Source of the DNA: UBA6168 sp039819485
GTDB lineage: Bacteria; Bacteroidota; Bacteroidia; Chitinophagales; Saprospiraceae
Assembly (NCBI GenBank): GCA_039819485.1
Contig: JBCBRY010000021.1
Location: 1 to 64,000 of the forward strand
Reading direction: 5' to 3'
DNA: 64,000 bases
In this document: one piece after another, positions 27,464 through 35,928 of the stretch
How positions within the stretch are numbered: the first letter of the stretch is position 1
How the letters are laid out: the number at the start of each line of letters is the position of its first letter
Program-made: the position numbers and the translations under genes
The notes under the pieces: generated by a model
The model's database searches: none
Told to the model about the DNA's origin: nothing
The model's input: only the letters and a program-made list of their open reading frames with translations

Positions 27464-30460
27464 TCACTCCTTCATCGCCTCGTACACTGCATCCATTACC
27501 AGCACCCGCGTATTCATCTCACCCAATTTGTTCGGCCGCATTTTCGGATAGGTACGGTTGGAGAGGAAAATATAAATCAGGTCATTTTTCGGGTCGGCCC
27601 AGGCGGCGGTACCGGTGAAGCCCAGGTGCCCAAAAGTTTCATCGCTGGCAGAAAGCGAGAAATTGGGATCGTATCGGCGGTCGAGCTGGAGCATGTCGAA
27701 GCCGAGGCCCCGGCGGGTACAACCGTTGCAGCGGGTGGCGTACTGATGGATCGTTTGTGGCTGGAGGTATTGTACGCCGCCATAAGAGCCTTTGTTCAAT
27801 AGCATCTGCATCAGTTTGGCGAGGTCGTTTGCGTTAGAAAAAAGGCCGGCGTGGCCACTCACCTGATCGAGCATGGCGGCTCCCATGTCGTGTACATATC
27901 CCTGTATTTTGCGCTGGCGGAAATAGCGGTCTTCCTCCGTGGGCGGCATGCGGTCGACGGGAAATTTTGCGATGGGCCGGTAGGTGGTGGTTTCCATGCC
28001 CATAGGCCCGTAAAAATGCGCTTGTGCATATTCGTCGATGGGTTGCCCACTTTGCCTTTTGATTATTTCGGCTGCGATATAAAATGCGAGATCGGAATAT
28101 TTATAGCCATATCTTTCCCGCAGCGGACTGGCCAATATTTCTTCCCATATTTTTTGTGGGTAATCATCTTTTATAAATAGATCTTTCGCCACGGAAAGAG
28201 AATAACCGACGCTCGATTTTCTTTTATAAAATTCACTCAGTGGTTGCTTTTTTGCGGAAATGGTTTTTTCATAAAATTTGATCCACGTCGTCAGGCGTGC
28301 CCGGTGGGCGAGCATTTTTGACAACGGGATATCTGCTTTGTCCGTCGTGTCAAATTCAGCAATATATTTTTTGACCGGATTGCTGTAATGGAATTTCCCT
28401 TCGTCCTGCAATTTCATTAACGACACCGTTGACGCGGCAATTTTTGTGATGCTCGCCAAATCAAAAATATCGTCTGCCTGTGTTTTTTTCGACTTGCTGC
28501 TGTAGGTGTGGCGTCCATAATTTTTATGAAAAATAACTTTCCCTTTTCTGGCCACCAAAACCACCGCTCCGGGTGTTGCTTTTTCGTCGATGGCCTCTTG
28601 TACAAGGCTGTCGATTTTCAATAATTTTTCGCTGTTCATGCCGACCTCTTCGGGCAATCCGTAGGTGAGCCTTTGCAGGGCAGGAGTGGTGATGCCCATG
28701 CCCGCTCTGCTTTTTCCGGTAACGGTGACCGGCAGCTTTCCATTGATGGGAAAAGCTCCAAACAAAGCCTGCGCAGCTATTTCCTGGATGTCGTCCGCTT
28801 CCTCATAGGCGACCAATATATTTTCAATGTGATCGAAGTATTTCAACGAATATGGGTTGCCGAATACAACAAGCACCACTTTTGTTTTTTTATTTAATTC
28901 TTCAATAAAATTTTTAGCGCTGTTATTGATGCCATATTTCCATTTGGCAAATTGCGACATGTTGTGCAGGCTGACGATGACTGCATCTTTCTGTTCGAGT
29001 TTTTTAATTAAATTGTTTTTATTTTTTTCAGACACATCTTTGCCGGAAGTATACGTATCAATTTTTTTGTAAAAATTTAAATGTTCGTGAAAAGGGTTGC
29101 CTTTTTTTGTGCCGATGGCAACCGCCCCGAGGTTTAGATTTGCCAGGTTTTTAAAACCTGTCAACCCTGCGGGAGAGGCCGGATTTCCGAAAGGGATTAA
29201 TTGATCATTGTTCCGTACCAGCGTCATTGCCCCTGCCACTAATTTTCGCCGCAAGGCTTTTGCTTCCTGATCATTCACCGCAGCGCTGGTGTTTGCCGGA
29301 TTTAATTTTTCGACTTTCGTGACGCCCATCCGGTATTTCCATCGCAACACTTTTTTGACGCTGTTATTGATTAATGCCGTATCGAGTTTGCTTTCAACAA
29401 TCCATTTTTTTACGGTTTTAAAAGCAGCGTCCACATTGCTCGGCAATAACAAGACATCATTTCCAGCGGCCAGGGCTTTGGCCTCTACCTCTCCCGGACC
29501 GTGGTATTTTACGACACCTTTCATTTCCAGGGCGTCGGTCATGACGAGCCCATTAAAATTCAATTTATTTTTTAACAAATCCGTGATGGTTGCGTGGGAG
29601 AGGGTCGTTGGAGTATTTTCTTCTTTTACCAGGGTTGGCACGTTCAAATGGGCGACCATTACGCCTCCGATTCCTTGGTCGATCAATAATTTAAAGGGGT
29701 ACAGTTCCATGCTGTCGAGCCGCCCCATCGAATGGGGAATGATGGGCAGGTCGTGGTGACTATCGACGTCGGTGTCGCCGTGGCCGGGGAAATGTTTGGC
29801 GCAGGCGAGTACGCCATTATCCTGCATGCCCTTCATATATTGGAAGGCTTTGACGGCTACCTTTTGAGGGTTTTCTCCGAACGAACGGTAATTGATGACC
29901 GGGTTGTTTGCATTATTGTTGACATCTGCGACCGGTGCAAAATTGATGGTCACACCTACCCGCCGCAGGTGGCGGGCCACGATGGCGCCCATTTCATAAA
30001 TCAGTGTTTCGTCCTGAATGGCTCCGAGCATCAATTGCCGGGGAAAGGAGAGCGCGTAATTTTTATAGCGCATGCCCACGCCCCATTCCGCGTCGAGGGT
30101 AGAGAACAAAGGGACGTGTTTGGTGAGGGCCTGATAACGGTTGGACAGTTCGACCAGTTTTTCCGGTTTGCTTTTGTGGGTCGGGTTGAAAAAACAGACG
30201 CCTCCAATGTGGTATTTTTTTATTTGCTCCGCAACGGCATCCATGTTCTCGTCGCTCCAGTCGGTGTTGGCCCGTACCCAGACCAGTTGGCCAAGCCGTT
30301 CGTCGGGCGTCATTTTATGAAAAATACTGTCGACCCAATGCCGTTCCTTCGTAATTTCTTCAATGGATATATTAGACGGATTTTCCTGCCGGTTGAAGGA
30401 AGCTGCGGAAATGAAAATCAGCCCGCATATGAGGACGAATAGGGAAAAGGTTTTTTTCAA
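27464..30460 (-). CDS. GH3 beta-N-acetylhexosaminidase-like/serine beta-lactamase fusion
   Basis: 998 residues with a signal peptide (about 1-22). The N-terminal GH3 domain (about 40-390) has the NagZ-type motif KHFPGHGDTDVDSHHDLP (about 218-235), whose His is the expected acid/base, and VMTDALEMKG (about 302-311) with the nucleophile Asp. A GH3 C-terminal-like region (about 430-600) follows. The C-terminal part (about 625-985) is a class C beta-lactamase/PBP4-like domain with SITK (Ser nucleophile and Lys), a YSD triad-like motif, and HLGFTGT as the KTG-equivalent. Such fusions are known in Bacteroidota and probably act on periplasmic muropeptides or imported glycans. It is a single transcription unit. 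Confidence 0.93.
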   Translation of the reverse strand: MKKTFSLFVLICGLIFISAASFNRQENPSNISIEEITKERHWVDSIFHKMTPDERLGQLVWVRANTDWSDENMDAVAEQIKKYHIGGVCFFNPTHKSKPEKLVELSNRYQALTKHVPLFSTLDAEWGVGMRYKNYALSFPRQLMLGAIQDETLIYEMGAIVARHLRRVGVTINFAPVADVNNNANNPVINYRSFGENPQKVAVKAFQYMKGMQDNGVLACAKHFPGHGDTDVDSHHDLPIIPHSMGRLDSMELYPFKLLIDQGIGGVMVAHLNVPTLVKEENTPTTLSHATITDLLKNKLNFNGLVMTDALEMKGVVKYHGPGEVEAKALAAGNDVLLLPSNVDAAFKTVKKWIVESKLDTALINNSVKKVLRWKYRMGVTKVEKLNPANTSAAVNDQEAKALRRKLVAGAMTLVRNNDQLIPFGNPASPAGLTGFKNLANLNLGAVAIGTKKGNPFHEHLNFYKKIDTYTSGKDVSEKNKNNLIKKLEQKDAVIVSLHNMSQFAKWKYGINNSAKNFIEELNKKTKVVLVVFGNPYSLKYFDHIENILVAYEEADDIQEIAAQALFGAFPINGKLPVTVTGKSRAGMGITTPALQRLTYGLPEEVGMNSEKLLKIDSLVQEAIDEKATPGAVVLVARKGKVIFHKNYGRHTYSSKSKKTQADDIFDLASITKIAASTVSLMKLQDEGKFHYSNPVKKYIAEFDTTDKADIPLSKMLAHRARLTTWIKFYEKTISAKKQPLSEFYKRKSSVGYSLSVAKDLFIKDDYPQKIWEEILASPLRERYGYKYSDLAFYIAAEIIKRQSGQPIDEYAQAHFYGPMGMETTTYRPIAKFPVDRMPPTEEDRYFRQRKIQGYVHDMGAAMLDQVSGHAGLFSNANDLAKLMQMLLNKGSYGGVQYLQPQTIHQYATRCNGCTRRGLGFDMLQLDRRYDPNFSLSASDETFGHLGFTGTAAWADPKNDLIYIFLSNRTYPKMRPNKLGEMNTRVLVMDAVYEAMKE

Positions 30461-30645
30461 TTTGAAATGAGTGTTAAAATTAAGGTGAAGGGGCTGCTGA
30501 CATTGTGAATTACAAATCTACGGAAAATTCAAAGATGGCCCGGGTTTCCCGCAGAGGTGCGCATGGTTTCCCTGAGCCATTTCGAAAAGTCTGCGGAACA
30601 CTGCGCAAAACTTTGCGATCATTGCGGGCGACCCAAGTCACGTTT

Positions 30646-31701
30646 TTACCAAATATTTTCCTCCAGCAAATAATGCCGCACATAATCTGCCACACCATCT
30701 TCCAGGGAATAAAATGGCCGATCGTACCCTGCTGCCCGTAATTTATCCATATTTGCTTCGGTGAAATATTGGTACGTTTCCCGAATATCCACCGGGGTAT
30801 CGATAAAAGAAATATTGGGCGCAGCGTCCATTGATCTAAAAGTATTCGTTACCAGGTCGAGGAAGGTCCTGGCTTTTCCAGTGCCTACATTGTAGAGGCC
30901 ACTTTGTGTTGGATTTTTATAAAAAAAATAGCACACGTCCACCACATCTTTTACGTAAATAAAATCGCGGCTTTGGTAACCGTCTTTAAAGTCAGGACGA
31001 TGTGAACGAAATAGCTTCATGCCGCCCGTTTTTTTTATTTGCCTGGTGGCATGAAAAATGACGGAGGCCATGCGGCCTTTGTGGTATTCATTCGGGCCGT
31101 ATACGTTGAAGAATTTTAAGCCGGCCCAGAAAGGGGGCTTTGGTTTCCCGACCATTCGGTGCGGGATCTCGCTTTGCTCGATTTGGTTTCCCGACCTGGC
31201 GGTGCGGGATTTTGCTGCGCTCAATTTTGGTTGTTGGTCTAAGAGGAGCCATTTGTCGAATTCGTTTTTTGACTCGCCATAAGGATTTAACGGGTTTAAT
31301 TTTTCGACAATTTGATGGTTGTCCTCGTAGCCGTGTTCACCAAGTCCGTAGGTGGCGGCGCTGGAGGCGTATACGAGCGGGATATTATTTTCAAAACAGA
31401 CGTGCCATATTTTTTTGGAATAGCCAAGGTTTAATTCATCAAATATTGCGGTGTCTTTTTCGGTGGTATCCGTACGGGCGCCGAGGTGGAACATAAAATC
31501 AATTTGCGCCGCATTATTCTCGAACCACAAGGGGAAATCTTTTCGGTCTATCTTGGAATAAAAACTTTTATGTTCGAGGTTTTTATTTTTTTGAGGAAAT
31601 GAAAAATCGTCGACGAGAATTAAATCCGTATGTTCTTTTTGATTTAATTTTTTGACCAAACAACTCCCGATAAAACCCGCCGCTCCAGTGACTACGATCA
31701 T
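30646..31701 (-). CDS. hldD: ADP-L-glycero-D-manno-heptose-6-epimerase with repeat-derived insertion
   Basis: 351 residues, about 30 more than usual for HldD. It interconverts the ADP-heptose epimers for LPS inner core. Motifs: GAAGFIGS (6-13), YASSAATYG (111-119), YGESK (141-145), and after the insertion FFNVYGPNEYHKGRMASV (197-214) and SRDFIYVKDV. Residues of about 155-188 have no place in the family: relatives pass directly from a FDKW-type helix to a KPxFWAGLKFF segment. The extra DNA (31138-31237) is two copies of a palindromic mini-repeat plus two heptamers, inserted in frame. The catalytic Tyr/Lys and substrate loops lie outside it, so the enzyme may still work. A six-unit heptamer array abuts the start codon. 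Confidence 0.92.
   Translation of the reverse strand: MIVVTGAAGFIGSCLVKKLNQKEHTDLILVDDFSFPQKNKNLEHKSFYSKIDRKDFPLWFENNAAQIDFMFHLGARTDTTEKDTAIFDELNLGYSKKIWHVCFENNIPLVYASSAATYGLGEHGYEDNHQIVEKLNPLNPYGESKNEFDKWLLLDQQPKLSAAKSRTARSGNQIEQSEIPHRMVGKPKPPFWAGLKFFNVYGPNEYHKGRMASVIFHATRQIKKTGGMKLFRSHRPDFKDGYQSRDFIYVKDVVDVCYFFYKNPTQSGLYNVGTGKARTFLDLVTNTFRSMDAAPNISFIDTPVDIRETYQYFTEANMDKLRAAGYDRPFYSLEDGVADYVRHYLLEENIW
31139..31237. repeat. Composite palindromic mini-element, two tandem units, inside hldD
   Basis: Two 43-base units (31139-31181, 31182-31224) each contain TCCCGACC-n3-5-GGTGCGGGA (cores 31146-31166 and 31189-31209), followed by a GCTTTGCTCGA or GCTGCGCTCAA segment. The second ends in two heptamers, ATTTTGG and TTGTTGG (31224-31237). 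The same parts occur in opposite orientation at 37474-37538 and 50752-50832. Confidence 0.85.
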
Positions 31702-31702
31702 A

Positions 31703-31744
31703 GGTGAATGAGGAATGAGGAATGAAGAATGAAGAATGAAAAAT
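31703..31744. repeat. Heptanucleotide array upstream of hldD
   Basis: Six 7-base units: GGTGAAT, two GAGGAAT, two GAAGAAT and GAAAAAT (31703-31744). The array ends one base from the hldD start codon (31701), so it forms the entire visible leader of that gene. Confidence 0.88.
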
Positions 31745-31762
31745 TATTTTTCTTCATTTTCA

Positions 31763-32578
31763 TTAATAAGCCAGTTTAAATGTTTCTCCGTCCAGGTTTA
31801 CGCCGTTGGACAAGGTGATGTTTATTTTTTGTTCTTCTGAAAAGCCGATGGTTTCGCCATCGTTCAGTTCTAAGTTGCCGGCCAGCACATATTGACTGGC
31901 ACTGTAAATAAAGGCGACTACTTCGTCCATGCTGTTTTCAGAATTGACCACTTCAATTTCTTTGAGCCCGAACTCTTTCAGGCCGTATGTGTAAGCGGAG
32001 TTCCCCTCGTCGCCGGGGCGCAGGCCAAAGTAAATCCATAAATAGAGTGGCAGTTGTTCTTCGTCCATGGTTGCTGCCTCTTGTAGATAAAATTCTTTGG
32101 AAAGAACCAATGTCTGATTATTTAAGTAGACCCCGGTCGCATCAGAATTTTCGAGTAGGATGGCCGTGATTTTGGTGAAGGCTATATTGAGTTCCAACGG
32201 CGTTTTTTCTCCAACTACTGCAATGGCAATGTGCGATTGGTTATTCAAAGCCGACCGGGCATCTTTCCACAGGTACGAATATTCCACGGCCGTTTCCAGT
32301 TGTTCTCCCGGTACTGGCGCAGGGATCATGGCAATTAAATAAGTAATGCCATCTGACAGAAAAGAAATGGTCTGATCGTTTCCATCAATATCGTCTTGTT
32401 CCAGGTCCCAGGTATCCAGGATGCCTTCCTCGATACTCGGATAATCCATCAGTTTCATCTCCGGCAGCAACAACATGCCCAATACGGTATTGGTACTGTC
32501 GGTCATTTCCGGAACCTGTGCTTTGACGATGGAAAAGGAAAACAAGAATAGAGAAAAGAAGGTCAAAAGGTTTTTCAT
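31763..32578 (-). CDS. Exported protein of unknown function
   Basis: 271 residues from ATG 32578, which gives a clear signal peptide (MKNLLTFFSLFLFSFSIVKA, 1-20). The frame is open upstream to 32653, but that part reads through an inverted repeat (32600-32650). The mature protein has no motif I recognise. It alternates hydrophobic and acidic stretches, with a single likely soluble domain. It lies 61 bases upstream of hldD (with a heptamer array between) and 81 bases downstream of aroQ, all on the minus strand, so the three may form one unit. Confidence 0.75.
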   Translation of the reverse strand: MKNLLTFFSLFLFSFSIVKAQVPEMTDSTNTVLGMLLLPEMKLMDYPSIEEGILDTWDLEQDDIDGNDQTISFLSDGITYLIAMIPAPVPGEQLETAVEYSYLWKDARSALNNQSHIAIAVVGEKTPLELNIAFTKITAILLENSDATGVYLNNQTLVLSKEFYLQEAATMDEEQLPLYLWIYFGLRPGDEGNSAYTYGLKEFGLKEIEVVNSENSMDEVVAFIYSASQYVLAGNLELNDGETIGFSEEQKINITLSNGVNLDGETFKLAY

Positions 32579-32599
32579 GAAATTAGATTTTATAGCGTA

Positions 32600-32650
32600 A
32601 CTCGGATTGTTGATCCGAGAATGTTGTTTGCTCGGACGGACAATCCGAGT
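32600..32650. repeat. Inverted repeat between aroQ and the unknown exported protein
   Basis: ACTCGGATTGT (32600-32610) and ACAATCCGAGT (32640-32650) form an 11-base perfect inverted repeat. An internal CTCGGAT / ATCCGAG pair (32601-32607, 32613-32619) gives a second, nested hairpin. It is not followed by a T-run. Confidence 0.6.
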
Positions 32651-32659
32651 CACTTTGGG

Positions 32660-33076
32660 CTAAGACATAAAATAAGCCACTGCCAGGTCGTACCCTTCCA
32701 AACCCAGGCCAATAATACTGCCTACACAATTGGCTGCTGTATACGAATGGTGCCGAAAAGATTCCCTCGATAGAGTATTGGAAATGTGAACTTCCACAAC
32801 CGGTGTTTCGATGGCGGCAATGGCGTCTGCCAGTGCGATGGAAGTGTGTGTGTAGGCACCTGGATTAAAAATAATACCATTGTAGGTAAAACCTGCTTCA
32901 TGCAACTGGTCAATCAGCTTTCCCTCATGGTTGCTCTGGTAATAATGTATGGTTATATCGGGAAATTTCATCTGTAGTTTTTCGAAATAGTCTTCGAAAG
33001 ATTGCCGCCCGTATATTTCCGGTTCCCGTTTGCCGAGGAGGTTGAGGTTTGGACCATTGAGGATTAGTAACTTCAT
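32660..33076 (-). CDS. aroQ: 3-Dehydroquinate dehydratase, type II
   Basis: 138 residues, normal for dodecameric type II enzymes. It converts 3-dehydroquinate to 3-dehydroshikimate in aromatic amino acid synthesis. Visible signatures: NGPNLNLLGKREPEIYG (7-23), with the catalytic Tyr in IYG, QSNHEGKLID (47-56), FNPGAYTHTSIALADAI (71-87) and EVHISNTLSRESFRHHSY (95-112), with the catalytic His in EVHIS. Cytosolic. No other shikimate gene is nearby. It is co-directional with the downstream exported-protein gene and may lead that small unit. Confidence 0.97.
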   Translation of the reverse strand: MKLLILNGPNLNLLGKREPEIYGRQSFEDYFEKLQMKFPDITIHYYQSNHEGKLIDQLHEAGFTYNGIIFNPGAYTHTSIALADAIAAIETPVVEVHISNTLSRESFRHHSYTAANCVGSIIGLGLEGYDLAVAYFMS

Positions 33077-33084
33077 TTAACTTT

Positions 33085-33168
33085 GAGTAGACAGGTAGGC
33101 GAGTAAACAAGTAGGCGAGTAAGCAATACCAATGGTGCCTACTCGCCTACTTGTTTACTCGCTTACTT
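33085..33168. repeat. Octanucleotide arrays in inverted arrangement
   Basis: Five degenerate 8-base units of GAGTAGAC/AGGTAGGC type (33085-33124) face four units GCCTACTC, GCCTACTT, GTTTACTC, GCTTACTT (33137-33168), giving a long imperfect hairpin between the recQ stop and the aroQ start. Two units of the same octamer, GCCCACTC and GCCTACTT, recur at 49650-49665 over the stop codon of the K+ channel gene. Confidence 0.8.
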
Positions 33169-33172
33169 CAAA

Positions 33173-35383
33173 TTAGTTCGCCATTTCCGACATAAACTTC
33201 AGCCGTACCAGTTGAATTTCCTCCAGTTCGTAATCGTCGTCTTTCAGTTCACGGAAAGCTGCTTCGGGGTCATCCGTTTCAGCTTCCATGAAATACTCGT
33301 ATAGTTCTTCGATGATGGCGTCATCCAGGGTGTCTTCCAGGTAATAGTCGATGTTCACCTTGGTGCCGGAAGATACGATGGCTTCCAGTTCTTCCATTAG
33401 TTCATATTCTTTCAAGTTGTTCTGGCGGGCGATTTCCGGTAGCGACAATTTTTTATCAATGGCCTGAATGATGGCCACTTTCATTTTCGATTTGTTCGCC
33501 ACCTGTTTGATGACCACATCCGTTGGACGGTCTATTTCATTGGCCTCTACATACTCGGCGATCATTTCGAGGAACGGACGGGCATAACGCATGGCCTTGC
33601 CACTGCTGACCCCTTGGATCTTGGTCATGTCGTCCATTGAGATTGGGTACTGGGTAGCCATGTCTTCGAGCGACGGGTCCTGGAAAATAACGTAGGGTGG
33701 GACATTTTTTTGCTTGGCCACCCGGCGGCGCAGGTCTTTGAGCATTTTTACCAGGGTCTCATCCAGGACGGCATTTTTGCCACCGCCATCGTATTCGACT
33801 TCCTGGTTGTCGTAGTCGAGGTTGATCGGAATTTCAATGTCAAACGGCTTGTCCAAAAAAGCGAGACCTTTTTCGGTCATTTTTAAAACACCGTACGTTT
33901 CGATATCCTTCCGGATCAGTTCATTGAGCATGCCGTGGCGGAATACGGAATGCCAGAATATTTCTTCTTTGTCTTTTCCCTGGCCGAACCCCTGCCGCTT
34001 GTTGAAGCGGTAGTCTTTCATTTCCTTCGTCTGCTTGCCCATGACGAAATCCACCAAAGTTTTTATCTTATAATTTTCCTCCAGTATTTGCAACGATTCC
34101 AGGGCGATTTTCATCTCGTTGGTCACTTTGACTTTGTCCTTGGGGTTTTTGCAATTGTCGCACATGTCACTGCAATCGGCTTCGCTGAATTCTTCGCCAA
34201 AATAAAACAAAAGGAAGCGGCGGCGGCAGCCGGTGGTTTCCACATAAGCCATGACTTCCTGCATGAGCTGTGAACTCATTTCCCGTTCGGCCACTGGCTT
34301 GTCGCGCAGGAACTTTTCCAGCTTGGCCATGTCCTTGTAAGAGAAAAATGCCACGCAGCGGCCCTCCAGGCCGTCCCTTCCGGCACGACCGGTTTCCTGG
34401 TAGTAATTCTCAATACTTTTTGGCATGTTGTAATGGATGACAAAACGCACGTCGGGTTTGTCGATCCCCATTCCAAAGGCGATGGTGGCGACGATCACGT
34501 CCACATCTTCCATCAAAAAAGCATCCTGGGTGGCGGAGCGGGTTTTGGCATCGAGGCCTGCATGGTAAGGAGCAGCTTTGATGCCGTTCACATTGAGGAC
34601 CTGGGCAATTTCTTCAGTCGATTTTCTTGCCTGTACATAAATGATCCCGGACTGGTTGGGAATGGTTTTGATGATCTGGACAATCTGCTTGAAGGTGGCA
34701 TCTTTTTTCCCTTTTGGCCGCACTTCGTAGAAAAGGTTATCCCGGTTGAAAGAAGATATGAAGATGTTCACATCGTCCATGTGCAGGTTTTTTACAATGT
34801 CCGATTGCACTTTCGGGGTGGCAGTGGCAGTCAGGGCGATGATCGGGATGTCGGGATTGATGGCGTCGATCATTTCCCGGATGCGCCTGTATTCGGGGCG
34901 GAAATCATGGCCCCATTCGGAAATACAGTGGGCTTCATCGACGGCAACAAAGGAGATGTTGGCATTCTTAAAAAACTGGATATTTTCTTCTTTGGTCAAT
35001 GTTTCCGGGGCCACATAGAGCATTTTGGTTTTGCCGTCCACAATGTCGGCCTTCACTTCCTTCATCTGTACCCGGGTGAGGGAAGAGTTCAGGAAATGGG
35101 CAACACTGTCGCTTTGGCCATATCCCCGGATGCTGTCCACCTGGTTTTTCATCAGGGCGATGAGCGGGGAGATGATGAGTGCAGTACCTTCCTGCATGAG
35201 TGCAGGTAATTGGTAACAAAGAGATTTGCCACCGCCAGTGGGCATGATGACAAACGTATCTTTTTTATCGAGAACGCTTTGGACTATTTTTTCCTGTTTG
35301 CCTTTAAAGGAATCAAAACCAAAATATTTGTGGAGGGCTTCGTGGAGGTTGTTCTGTACAAGTGCTTTTTCCGCTACCATCAT
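33173..35383 (-). CDS. recQ: ATP-dependent DNA helicase RecQ
   Basis: 736 residues, longer than E. coli RecQ (about 610). The superfamily 2 core includes FGFDSFKGKQ, Walker A PTGGGKSLCY (about 49-58), DEAH with CISEWGHDFRPEYRRI (about 148-167), the ATATP motif, FNRDNLFYEV, and motif VI QETGRAGRDG. The RecQ zinc site follows (CRRRFLLFYFGE then CSDMCDNCKNP). A winged-helix region is followed by an HRDC-like domain (about 525-600) and an extra C-terminal helix-turn-helix-like segment (LSLPEIARQNNLKEYELMEE) with an acidic tail. It unwinds recombination and fork intermediates 3' to 5'. Single gene. Confidence 0.96.
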   Translation of the reverse strand: MMVAEKALVQNNLHEALHKYFGFDSFKGKQEKIVQSVLDKKDTFVIMPTGGGKSLCYQLPALMQEGTALIISPLIALMKNQVDSIRGYGQSDSVAHFLNSSLTRVQMKEVKADIVDGKTKMLYVAPETLTKEENIQFFKNANISFVAVDEAHCISEWGHDFRPEYRRIREMIDAINPDIPIIALTATATPKVQSDIVKNLHMDDVNIFISSFNRDNLFYEVRPKGKKDATFKQIVQIIKTIPNQSGIIYVQARKSTEEIAQVLNVNGIKAAPYHAGLDAKTRSATQDAFLMEDVDVIVATIAFGMGIDKPDVRFVIHYNMPKSIENYYQETGRAGRDGLEGRCVAFFSYKDMAKLEKFLRDKPVAEREMSSQLMQEVMAYVETTGCRRRFLLFYFGEEFSEADCSDMCDNCKNPKDKVKVTNEMKIALESLQILEENYKIKTLVDFVMGKQTKEMKDYRFNKRQGFGQGKDKEEIFWHSVFRHGMLNELIRKDIETYGVLKMTEKGLAFLDKPFDIEIPINLDYDNQEVEYDGGGKNAVLDETLVKMLKDLRRRVAKQKNVPPYVIFQDPSLEDMATQYPISMDDMTKIQGVSSGKAMRYARPFLEMIAEYVEANEIDRPTDVVIKQVANKSKMKVAIIQAIDKKLSLPEIARQNNLKEYELMEELEAIVSSGTKVNIDYYLEDTLDDAIIEELYEYFMEAETDDPEAAFRELKDDDYELEEIQLVRLKFMSEMAN

Positions 35384-35916
35384 TTTCGCTGATGTTTTAT
35401 TAAAATTGAATAGTTAGGATATTTTTATTTGGTCTAAAAGGTTACGTCAAGAACGGTAGAAAGATTTTCTGGTTTAAAAAATTCGATTGATAAATGTAGT
35501 TAAAAATCCCGTTTTCAAAAAAATACTTAAGGGAAAAGATTGAGGAGAGCTTTTGTCGGTCCTTTGTTTTAGAAGGATTGTGCAATATACCTGTCTATAG
35601 TGTCTCGAATAAAACGTTTTTAGCCTTGAAAAACATATGTTATTTTAATAAAAAATAAATATGTTTTTTCAAAAAGCAGCCAAAAGTAAAAATTAACGAC
35701 TGAAATACAAAATAAATTATCGAAACTGGCGCAGCATAAATTATTGCTGAAAATAAAATTCTTGACCTGTGTGTTGATGGCTGTTTTTGGTTTGGCCAAT
35801 GCAGTCTTTTTTAAAACAATCTACCGTTCTGTCGTTTCAAATATTCTTTTTTTTGGTTTGAAGTCAAAAGTCTTGATGTATGGCCGGGCGCAGGAGGAGT
35901 TTTAATGTGCTAACTG
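35384..35916. other. Long AT-rich intergenic region
   Basis: About 530 bases between the divergent recQ and kdsD genes. No ORF, repeat array or strong hairpin could be supported. A possible promoter element for kdsD lies at its right end (separate entry). It could hold an unrecognised small RNA, but nothing in the sequence shows it. Confidence 0.5.
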
Positions 35917-35924
35917 TACCTTTG
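35917..35924 (+). promoter_or_regulatory. Possible -7 element of kdsD
   Basis: TACCTTTG (35917-35924) matches the Bacteroidota -7 consensus TAnnTTTG and ends 4 bases before the kdsD ATG. If real, the transcript would be leaderless or nearly so. No good TTG was found at the expected -33 position. Confidence 0.35.
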
Positions 35925-35928
35925 CCTT

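Noticed and set aside
29732..30442. 236-residue plus-strand ORF opposite the GH3 gene
   Set aside because: It is antisense to the conserved GH3 catalytic region and has no independent support.
33085..33168. CRISPR-like repeats between recQ and aroQ
   Set aside because: Units are 8 bases with no spacers and no cas genes; they are simple tandem repeats.
34433..35209. 258-residue plus-strand ORF opposite recQ
   Set aside because: It is the antisense of conserved RecQ helicase motifs; the translation has no domain and many His/Asp-rich runs typical of shadow frames.
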